Origin: Chloroflexota bacterium
Lineage (GTDB): Bacteria; Chloroflexota; Limnocylindria; Limnocylindrales; CSP1-4
NCBI GenBank assembly: GCA_030447745.1
Contig: JAUJOH010000013.1
Location: 1 to 62,652, forward strand
Reading direction: 5' to 3'
Length of the DNA stretch: 62,652 nucleotides
The translations under genes were made by a program, and so were the position numbers. Under the pieces are notes generated by a model. It saw nothing but the letters and a program-made list of their open reading frames with translations. It did no database searches and was not told the origin of the DNA. Below, piece after piece: positions 55,689 through 62,652 of this stretch (position 1 is the stretch's first letter; each line of letters begins with the position of its first letter).

Positions 55689-55862
55689 TCTCTGAGGGTG
55701 AAAGAGGCTCTCGGGGCCGATCCCCGAGGGCCTTGGTGATCCCCGCACTCGTTGGACCATGCAGGCGGTGGAGGACGTCCAGCCGACCTTCGTTCGGCAC
55801 CTCGACGAGCCACGCATCAATGCGGGGTCGGCAGAGACGAAGCCGCCGGTGCCCGCGAGCCG

Positions 55863-56270
55863 TCACCCTTGGGGAGCGGTGCAGAACGCACACCGGCGGG
55901 CACCGGCCGAGATGCTGGAGAGGCACTCGGGACATTCCTTCGTAGCCGGGACGTCTGGTTCATCTCCTTCCGCCGCGCCGCGAGCGCGCTCATCGGCTTG
56001 ACGACGAAGAAGAAGATCGCGGCAGCCACGAGCAGGAACGCGATCAGCGCGTTCAGGAAGACTCCGTACCGGACCTCTGCGGCGCCGACGGTCACCGAGG
56101 CCTCTCGGAAGTCCGGGACGCCGATGAGCCCCAGGAGCGGGGTCAGGATATCGCTGACGAACGAGGTGACGACGGCCGCGAACGCCGCGCCGATCACGAA
56201 CGCGACCGCGAGGTCGACGACGTTGCCTCGCAGGACGAAGTCCCGAAACTCCTCATACGGGTCCCCCACG
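55863..56270 (-). pseudogene. mscL: Large-conductance mechanosensitive channel, one frameshift near the end
   Basis: From GTG 56270: EEFRDFVLRGNVVDLAVAFV is the conserved MscL start, followed by TM1, VRYGVFLNALIAFLLVAAAI and TM2. After EMNQTS the frame is lost near 55955; another frame resumes the expected zinc-ribbon-like tail TKECPECLSSISAGARRC to the stop at 55863. One base appears missing. The membrane channel itself would still be made; the unshifted frame runs to 55817. Confidence 0.85.
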
Positions 56271-57459
56271 AACTCGAGCCTACCGCTTCGCGCGTCATCG
56301 CGCGCGAGCTTGGGACACGTCCACCATAGCGACTGCCCCGGACGGACGAGCATCACTGCGCACGTTCGACGCCGACACCACGCCGTCCACGACGAGCGCG
56401 ACCCGCGGTGTGCGCTCGCGCTAGCGGACAATGGTGAAATCGACTGCGGACGGCTCTTTCCTCTGTCAGTCGGCCTTGGCGGGACGGCTATAGTCGGCCG
56501 AATGGAGTCGTGAACCGCGCTCGCGCTGTATCGGCGGATGTTCAGGCGTCGTGGCGCTCGCCGCGATCGTCGTGCAGCTCGTCGACCTTGCCGGCAACGG
56601 CGTCCTCAATCCCGGCAACTATCTGATCGGTGCGGCAGTGCTCTTGATCGGCGCCGCGCTGACGACGGCAGACAGCAGTGCGGCGAACACCACGCGAGCG
56701 GGTAGACGAGCCAGAAGCCCATGGATCCCCGGGCGACCGGGTAGCCGGTCCGCCGGAGGATGATGAGTTAGTCGACGATGGCGCGCCCAGCCGTCATCGA
56801 CGTGGATCTGGTCCGGGTCGGTGCGGTCGTTCACCTGACGATCACGTTGGTCGTGTTCGCCTTCATCGGATCGTCCGGATCGTGGTCACGTTGCACCTGA
56901 CCGTCCGCCAGGCCATCGGCGTCGCCTGATCCCAGCCGGTGACGCGACGGACACTCAGCGGGCCGCCTAGCCACGAGCCAAGCGCAGACTCGGGCGTCGA
57001 CCCACGTTCTCGCGGGGAGCGCTTCCGTGCCCAGCGCCATGACGACGTAGGTCAATTTGGGGGATGTCAGCCCTGGACCGCAGGCTACGGTCACACGGAC
57101 TCGCTGCGCACGGTGGCTCACCCGTCGCGCTTGTGCAGTCGGGAGACACCCATGGCCCATCGCCATCCATGTGCCATGGGCCGTCCGTCAACACACTTCC
57201 CGCACCATCAGCCATCGCGGTCGCGGAGGCGGCCGGTGGCCTGCCGGACGGCCAGCTCACCGCACAGCCCCGCACGATCTGAGGAGTCCGGCGGTCGGAT
57301 GATGGAGCAGCTGCGGCGCCTGGCCGGGTAACCGGAGGCGCTCGACTCCCGGTCCTGGACTGGCCCTGACGCCCGGGGGCGTCGCTTCGACGACAACCGG
57401 CGGCCGCACGGCTCACCGCACGGTGCACAAGCACGCTGGCGGCAGAAGGGAACTACGTA
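56271..57459. other. Region of about 1.2 kb without a clear gene
   Basis: Short open frames on both strands, none convincing. One, GTG 56551-56763, begins AIVVQLVDLAGNGVLNPGNY then LIGAAVLLIGA, resembling the first helices of a Pr6Pr-type membrane protein with residues missing, then turns into Arg/Ser-rich sequence; it may be a remnant. TATAGT at 56491-56496 precedes a 3-codon frame. I see no RNA gene. Confidence 0.5.
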
Positions 57460-58683
57460 TTGCCGAAGACATCCGGCGCTCGTCATTGCGCCCGAACCAT
57501 CGTGGCGCTGGCGCTGCCGCTGCGATCCTGGCCTCGGGAGCGCCTCGGCCGGTGGCTGCCGCAGCTCTGGCTTTTCAAGCCCTTCATCTGCGGCGAGACG
57601 TACGTGGGCTCCACATATTCGGGGCATGGGTACGCGATCGACTTCGGCCAGCCGCACAACGCGGACGCCGGCGACCCGGTGCTCGCCAGTGCCGACGGGA
57701 CCGTGACCGAAACCAAGTACGCCACGACGAATGGCCAGATCACGATCTCCCATGGCGGCGGCTGGCAGACGAAGTACGCACACATGAGCCGGGTTGCGGT
57801 GACCGTCAATCAGACTGTCGCGCGCGGCGGCCTGCTCGGGTACGTCGACGAGGTCGGGAACGCGACCACGGAGCATCTGCACTACGAGCAGGATTTCAAC
57901 GGAGGCAGGGTTCAGTCACGCTTCGACGGCGTCCTCTACAAGTACGGAACGGCGATCAAGAGCACGAACTGCTCGGACCCGACGCCGCCCGCGCGTACCG
58001 CACCCAACCCGGGCTTCCTGGTTGGCACGACGGTGAAGACCAGTGGCCCGACCGCTCCGGTCCGGAACACCTGGACGGTGAGCGACGCCGCGAGCGGGAT
58101 CAAGAACTCCGTCCTCGAGGCCAGGACGGACGCCGGGGACTATGCCCTCGTGTCGACCTCAACCCACCCGTCGACCCCGTCCGCCACCGCCTACGTCACG
58201 CCCAGCGCGACGTCGCTCCGGACACACCGCGTCCGAGCCACCGATAACGCCGGCAACGCGAGCACTTACGCCACGGGACCCACCTTCAAGGTACGGGCGT
58301 TCCAGGAGAACGCAGCCGCGCCCGACGTGACGTACGGCGGCACGGGCTGGAGGACGGCGACCGACACGGACTACTCCGGCGGAACGGCCCGTCAGGCGTC
58401 TGCCGCGGGCAACAACGCGAGGCTCCAGCAGAGCGGCCACGATTTCGCGATCGTCGCCACCACGGGGCCTGACAAGGGCAAGTTCCAGGTCTACGTGGAC
58501 GGCGTCCCGGGACCCGTGGTCGACCTGTACCGCACGACCACCGCGTACCGCCAGATCGTGTGGCAGACCGGGTACCCGAGCTCTACGCCCCACACCGTGG
58601 AGCTACGGGTCCTCGGGCAGAAGAACTCGGCGTCCTCGGCCACGACCGTCGAGCTCGACGCATTCCTCCTCCTGCAGCCTTGA
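57460..58683 (+). CDS. M23-family metallopeptidase with C-terminal domain
   Basis: 407 residues from TTG 57460. The LytM/M23 fold has GHGYAIDF (zinc His and Asp), KYAHMSRVAVTVNQ, and TTEHLHYEQDF (HxH). PVLASADGTVTE and a linker lead to a ~120-residue Gly/Ser/Thr-rich C-terminal domain (GGTGWRTATDTDYSGGTARQ, VELRVLGQKNS) that looks like a beta-sandwich binding module. It would cut cell-wall peptide cross-links or act as an amidase activator. The N-terminal ~30 residues are not a convincing signal peptide. Confidence 0.83.
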   Translation: MPKTSGARHCARTIVALALPLRSWPRERLGRWLPQLWLFKPFICGETYVGSTYSGHGYAIDFGQPHNADAGDPVLASADGTVTETKYATTNGQITISHGGGWQTKYAHMSRVAVTVNQTVARGGLLGYVDEVGNATTEHLHYEQDFNGGRVQSRFDGVLYKYGTAIKSTNCSDPTPPARTAPNPGFLVGTTVKTSGPTAPVRNTWTVSDAASGIKNSVLEARTDAGDYALVSTSTHPSTPSATAYVTPSATSLRTHRVRATDNAGNASTYATGPTFKVRAFQENAAAPDVTYGGTGWRTATDTDYSGGTARQASAAGNNARLQQSGHDFAIVATTGPDKGKFQVYVDGVPGPVVDLYRTTTAYRQIVWQTGYPSSTPHTVELRVLGQKNSASSATTVELDAFLLLQP

Positions 58684-58838
58684 CGCTCGTCCTGTCTGAA
58701 GCGCGGCGAGCCGATCGATGCGCCACGGTCGCGCCAGTAGGCCGCGTGTCAAACTGAACCAGAGGCAGCTGATGGCCCTGTTGCTGGAGCAGTCACTCGA
58801 GGTCACGGACGCGTCTTGCCGAGCTCGCCGCGAGCCAC

Positions 58839-58844
58839 TACCGT
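58839..58844 (+). promoter_or_regulatory. -10 box TACCGT of the cupin gene
   Basis: TACCGT followed by exactly 6 nt and the ATG at 58851. Leaderless arrangement. Confidence 0.5.
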
Positions 58845-58850
58845 GCGGCC

Positions 58851-59204
58851 ATGGCTTCTGATCCCGTCCTGACCAACCCGGGCCTCTACCGCGTGGTCAT
58901 GGAGAACGAGCGGGTCCGGGTTCTCGAGTACCGCGATGCGCCGGGCGATCGCACAGCACCACACGGCCACCCGGACAGCGTCATGGTCACGCTGAGCTCG
59001 ATCCGACGTCGTCTCGTGGCCGGGGGGCAGGAGGCGGAGGTGGAGCTCGACAGCGGCGTGGTCCGATGGCTCGCGAGTCAGGAGCACTCCGGCGAGAACA
59101 TCGGCGACAGCGACACGCACGCCATCTTCGTGGAGCTGAAGGAGCCCGCGCGGAGCGTGGACAGCGGCCCGGGGCAGGATCGCCTTGGACCGTCGACTCG
59201 ATAA
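58851..59204 (+). CDS. Small cupin-like protein
   Basis: 117 residues: NERVRVLEYRDAPGDRTAPH then GHPDSVMVTLS gives cupin motif 1 with two His; the late IGDSDTHAIFVELKEP holds the third His and Glu. Compact, cytosolic and metal-binding. The role is unknown. Confidence 0.8.
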   Translation: MASDPVLTNPGLYRVVMENERVRVLEYRDAPGDRTAPHGHPDSVMVTLSSIRRRLVAGGQEAEVELDSGVVRWLASQEHSGENIGDSDTHAIFVELKEPARSVDSGPGQDRLGPSTR

Positions 59205-59342
59205 GTGAGGCTCCGCGCGCCGGCTACGCGTGGCCGCTAGACCCACGGCGACCCGGTGCCCGCCCGCAGCGCCCACCGCCACTGGACGACGGTCGTGGAC
59301 GACGGCAGACGAGCGCAACGCGTGGCATGAGGCTCCTGCAGC

Positions 59343-60998
59343 ATGACGCTTGCTGCCCCCGCTGACTGGTGGCGCGATGCCGTCATCTACCAGGTGTACC
59401 CGCGCAGCTTCGCCGACGGCAACGGTGACGGCATGGGCGACATTGCCGGCCTCCGCGCGCGCCTCCCGTACATCCATGCCCTGGGCGTGGATGCCATCTG
59501 GATCAATCCCTGGTACCCGTCGCCAATGGCCGATGCGGGCTACGACGTCGCCGACTACCGGGATGTCGCGCCCGTGTTCGGGTCCCTGGCGGAGGCGGAG
59601 GCGCTCATTGCCGAGGCCCATGCTTTGGAGTTGCGAGTCCTCCTCGACATCGTGCCGAACCACACCTCGACCGAGCATCCATGGTTCAAGGCCGCACTCG
59701 ACGCCGGACCCGGCTCCCCGGCCCGGCAGCGATACATCTTCCGGACCGGCCGCGGCGATGGGTCCGAGCCCCCGAACGACTGGCAGAGCGTGTTCGGCGG
59801 CTCCGCGTGGACGCGGATCACGGAGGCCGATGGCAGGGCCGGCGAGTGGTATCTGCACCTGTTCGACGTGGGCCAGCCCGACCTCAACTGGGACCAGCCG
59901 GAAGTCCACGCGGAGTTCATGTCCGTGCTCCGCTTCTGGTTCGACCGCGGTGTCGACGGCTTCCGGATCGACGTCGCGAACGCGCTCTTCAAGGACCCGG
60001 ACCTGCCGGATCTCGCGGGTAGCGAGCTGCAGCCGCCCGCCGGAGACGGCTCGGTCGAGCACCCGTTCTGGGATCGCGACGTCGTGCATGACGTCTATCG
60101 CGAGTGGCGGGGCGTCGCGGACCAGTACACCCCACCGCGTGTGTTCGTCGCCGAGGCGTGGGTGGACGGCCCGGAACGACTCGCTCGCTACGTCCGACGG
60201 GGCCAGCTGCACAGTGCCTTCAACTTCGACTTTCTCCGGACCCCCTGGCGTTCACCACTGCTCCGGCAGGGGATCGACCAGGTGCTCGCCGCGCTCCGGG
60301 GAGTGGACGCCGAGCCGACGTGGGTGCTTTCCAACCACGACGTCGTCCGACATGTGACCCGCCTCGGGCTGCCGCAGCGGGAGACGATCCCGCGACGCCC
60401 GGAGGGCGTTGCGGCGGACGCCGAACCGGACCTGGACCTCGGCACCCGTCGGGCTCGGGCGGCCACCCTCCTCATGTTGTCGCTGCCGGGCGGTGCGTAC
60501 CTGTACCAGGGAGAGGAGCTGGGTCTGTGGGAGGTCCTCGATCTGCCAGAGAGAATGCTCCAGGATCCGACCTGGGTGCGATCCGGAAAGAAGCAGCGCG
60601 GCCGGGATGGTGCCCGCGTGCCGATGCCATGGTCGGCTGACGGACCGTCGCTCGGCTTCGGGCCGTCGGATGGGTCTCCGCCGTGGCTGCCGCAACCGGC
60701 CGCATGGGCCGGTATGTCGGTCGCGGCGCAGACAGGAGTGCCCGGATCGATGCTCGAGTTCTACCGCGGCGCGCTCGCGATCCGCCGGAACCATCCGGGG
60801 CTGGGATCCGGGCCGCTCCGGTGGCGGGAAGCACCGGACGGGGTACTCGCCTTCGAACGAGACCACGGGTTCCTGTGCATGGTGAACGTCGATGGGCAGC
60901 CGATTGGTCTCCCGCCTGGGGCATCGGTCCTCTACGCCAGCGGGCCGCTCACGCAGGGCGGCCTGCCGCGGGACACTGCTGCCTGGGTCCAGGTCTGA
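59343..60998 (+). CDS. GH13 alpha-glucosidase (oligo-1,6-glucosidase-like)
   Basis: 551 residues, the usual length. All four GH13 regions are visible: DIVPNH (I), GFRIDVANAL with nucleophile Asp (II), FVAEAW with Glu (III), and LSNHDV with transition-state Asp (IV). WWRDAVIYQVYPRSFADGNG opens the barrel, and a beta-sandwich closes it. It hydrolyses alpha-1,4/1,6 glucosides in the cytosol. No transporter is nearby. Confidence 0.95.
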   Translation: MTLAAPADWWRDAVIYQVYPRSFADGNGDGMGDIAGLRARLPYIHALGVDAIWINPWYPSPMADAGYDVADYRDVAPVFGSLAEAEALIAEAHALELRVLLDIVPNHTSTEHPWFKAALDAGPGSPARQRYIFRTGRGDGSEPPNDWQSVFGGSAWTRITEADGRAGEWYLHLFDVGQPDLNWDQPEVHAEFMSVLRFWFDRGVDGFRIDVANALFKDPDLPDLAGSELQPPAGDGSVEHPFWDRDVVHDVYREWRGVADQYTPPRVFVAEAWVDGPERLARYVRRGQLHSAFNFDFLRTPWRSPLLRQGIDQVLAALRGVDAEPTWVLSNHDVVRHVTRLGLPQRETIPRRPEGVAADAEPDLDLGTRRARAATLLMLSLPGGAYLYQGEELGLWEVLDLPERMLQDPTWVRSGKKQRGRDGARVPMPWSADGPSLGFGPSDGSPPWLPQPAAWAGMSVAAQTGVPGSMLEFYRGALAIRRNHPGLGSGPLRWREAPDGVLAFERDHGFLCMVNVDGQPIGLPPGASVLYASGPLTQGGLPRDTAAWVQV

Positions 60999-61071
60999 CC
61001 CGCGCTGCCGCCGCTCCCGTCCGATCCTTGCGCCTCACCGCTTACGCTGCCGGGGAGGAGGATGGAGCGCG

Positions 61072-61467
61072 ATGGAGCTGGTCGAGTACACCGACGCGGA
61101 TCAGTGGTTGGTCGAGGCGCTCGAGACCGACGCCGGCGTGATGGCCGAGCTGGGCGGCCCGTGGCCGCGCGACGCGATCCCGAGCATTCACCGGCGCCGG
61201 CTCGAGCACGTCGCCAAGGGCTCGTGGTATTTCAAGATCGTGCCGGCCCCCGAGGCGCCGCCCGTCGGCGCGATCACTCTCTGGACTTCCGACTGGAACG
61301 GTGAGCCGATCAGTGAAGCCGGCTGGATGGTCCTGTCCGCGCACGAGGTGGACGTCGACTACGGTGGCCGGATCCTTCGCTGCAACCACTGGGTCCTGCC
61401 TGGAGCGCCGGAGCGTCCCGGATCGGCGGGAGACGACCGGCCGGTCGAGCGGGAGGTGCGCGGGTGA
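61072..61467 (+). pseudogene. GNAT-family protein missing its acetyl-CoA-binding core
   Basis: 131 residues from ATG 61072. The N-terminal half (ELVEYTDADQWLVEALETDA, WYFKIVPAPEAPP, EPISEAGWMVL) is the usual start of this GNAT subfamily. The segment that should follow, with the R-x-x-G-x-G loop and motif B, is absent: the sequence jumps to VDYGGRILRCNHWVL, the normal final strand. The join is in frame. Without motif A it should not bind acetyl-CoA. The GTGA overlap with the DUF1622 gene may keep it translated. Confidence 0.6.
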
Positions 61468-61808
61468 GTTTCACGGACACCGTCGAAACCATCGGCCGCG
61501 CCATCGACCTTGCCGGCGTGCTCGTGATCGCGGGAGGCGTGATCTGGATCACGATCGTGACCATCCCGCAGGCGCGCAACCGCGGCGGCGGCGAGGTCTA
61601 CGACGGGTATCGGCGCGGGATCGGCAAGGCGATCCTGCTCGGCCTCGAGCTGCTCGTGGCGGCGGACATCATCCGAACCGTGGCCGTGGCACCAACGCTC
61701 GAGAGCGTCGCCGTGCTCGGGTTGATCGTGCTCGTCCGGACGTTCCTCAGCTTCAGCCTGGAGGTCGAGCTCTACGGGCGCTGGCCCTGGCAGCGCGGTC
61801 GTTCGTGA
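61464..61808 (+). CDS. DUF1622 family membrane protein
   Basis: 114 residues from GTG 61464, overlapping the previous stop by 4 nt. Three membrane segments and the family-like GYRRGIGKAILLGLELLVAA and DIIRTVAV. Full length. Function unknown. Confidence 0.87.
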   Translation: MSFTDTVETIGRAIDLAGVLVIAGGVIWITIVTIPQARNRGGGEVYDGYRRGIGKAILLGLELLVAADIIRTVAVAPTLESVAVLGLIVLVRTFLSFSLEVELYGRWPWQRGRS

Positions 61809-61845
61809 GCCGGGGCGGCGTGCCGGCAACTGGCGCGAGGCGCCG

Positions 61846-62652
61846 TCACGTCCAGTTGGCGTCGCCCTGCAGCTTCCAGCGGTGCGCCGCGTCGACCACC
61901 TCCTGGAGATCGACCGGGTCGCCGAACGGGTCCTCGTCGAGCTTCTCGCGACGGTTCAGGCGCCTCTGCCAGCGGCGCAGCTCGGCGATGTAGGCATCAT
62001 CCGGGACTCGCTTCAACTGGCCGGACTCGTCGATCAGGTCCGCGATCCCGTTGTGCAGCCACTCGCCGGTGTGCCAGTCCTGCATGTCGACGCCGGGAAA
62101 GAGGCAGATGCCGTGCAGGTCGATGCCGTCGTGGACGGCGGCCAGCGACTCCTGCATGACGTCGCGCAGCCACTCCGCGCGTCCGTCGCGGAGGCCGCTC
62201 GTCTCGCTGATGATCATCGGGCGGCCGTAGCGCTGCCAGGCGAGATCGAGGAGCTCGGACAGCGGACGGATCCGGTCGTCATCCGGAGGCAGCGAGGCGT
62301 GCGGCCCTGCCTCCCGATACTCCATCTGCCCGAACGAGTAGCAGTTCGTCCCGACGATGTCGAGGATCTCCGGGCTCCCACCCAGCTCCGGGTGCTCACG
62401 ACCGGCGAGGACGTCCCACGCCACGAACGTGTCCTCGTACGTCTCGCGTCGGGCGGCGTCCTCGAGGTCCGGTCGGTCGCGCGGCGCCACGACGTTGACG
62501 AGCGGGTCCATGTTCACCATCCGCGCGTCCGGGTCGACCTCGCGGATGGCCGTTGCTCCGGCGATCGCCGCCCGGCACAGGGCGAGCCGCAGCTCGTCGC
62601 GACCGCGCGGACCGGACCGGAACGGCGCAATCCAGCCCCACTCGCCGCCGGC
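61846..62652 (-). CDS. GH1-like glycoside hydrolase, 5' end outside the window
   Basis: The 268 C-terminal codons of a family related to the protein at 40582. In-frame sequence continues through the window edge (WGWIAPFRSGPRGRDELRLA before the first internal ATG), so the start is missing. MIISETSGL holds the candidate nucleophile Glu, ICLFPGVDMQDWHTGEWLHN the C-terminal barrel. Substrate unknown. Confidence 0.78.
   Translation of the reverse strand, partial: AGGEWGWIAPFRSGPRGRDELRLALCRAAIAGATAIREVDPDARMVNMDPLVNVVAPRDRPDLEDAARRETYEDTFVAWDVLAGREHPELGGSPEILDIVGTNCYSFGQMEYREAGPHASLPPDDDRIRPLSELLDLAWQRYGRPMIISETSGLRDGRAEWLRDVMQESLAAVHDGIDLHGICLFPGVDMQDWHTGEWLHNGIADLIDESGQLKRVPDDAYIAELRRWQRRLNRREKLDEDPFGDPVDLQEVVDAAHRWKLQGDANWT

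Noticed and set aside
55817-55862. Pro/Ser-rich C terminus of the mscL open frame
   Set aside because: A different frame encodes the usual CxxC...CAFC tail, so this end is a frameshift product.

Overview
The window is a very GC-rich bacterial chromosome segment, dense with short-spaced genes on both strands and with many GTG/TTG starts. The gene mix (DUF4032, DUF1622, MscL with a C-terminal CxxC tail, actinobacterial-style STAND/TPR regulator, M23 peptidase, paired GNATs, acyl-CoA mutase split into large and B12 subunits) suggests a Chloroflexota lineage (Limnocylindria/Ellin6529-like) or a relative of deep Actinomycetota. This is inferred from recalled families, not from a search. Many genes have a TAnnnT box ending 6-7 nt before the start codon, the geometry of leaderless transcription.

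Layout. 0-9.5 kb: end of a tRNA-Arg, a TetR regulator with a palindromic operator, a membrane protein, a membrane-anchored serine hydrolase, a 5'-nucleotidase, and a complete phosphonate-type ABC operon (phnD-phnC-phnE-phnE, minus strand). 9.5-22.7 kb: class III aminotransferase, acyl-CoA dehydrogenase, EamA exporter, an ECF sigma factor coupled to an Ogt/Ada alkylation-repair protein with reversed domain order, a methyltransferase, GNAT-unknown-GNAT, DUF4032, an alpha/beta hydrolase, a J-domain protein and a lipoprotein. 22.7-41 kb: acyl-CoA metabolism (mutase large subunit, B12 subunit, MeaB-type GTPase, 3-hydroxyacyl-CoA dehydrogenase, second acyl-CoA dehydrogenase, thiolase, SDR) mixed with thioredoxin/ArsR, a metallo-beta-lactamase-fold protein, threonine ammonia-lyase, FolE, a hybrid histidine kinase and an HTH/PD-(D/E)XK protein. 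40.5-51 kb: GH1-like hydrolase, aldehyde dehydrogenase, NUDIX, small secreted proteins, cupin, PPOX-type protein and a 1134-residue STAND ATPase.

51-57.5 kb is different. It holds three frameshifted membrane genes (DUF389, a TrkA-C/RCK protein, mscL), an intact tRNA-Lys, and a 2.1-kb segment bounded by a 47-bp exact duplication of the tRNA-Lys 3' half. That segment carries small genes, and a cluster of three 9-bp sites with 11-bp phasing lies next to its right boundary. This looks like the scar of a tRNA-targeted integrative element with no integrase left in view. After about 1.2 kb without a clear gene, the window ends with an M23 peptidase, a cupin, a GH13 alpha-glucosidase, a GNAT with its core missing, a DUF1622 protein and a truncated GH1-like gene.

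Two anomalies recur. Frameshifts cluster in 32.7-33.9 kb and 51-56 kb. Two genes (a VOC protein at 24.5 kb and a GNAT at 61.1 kb) look like in-frame internal deletions that keep both ends of the family fold.
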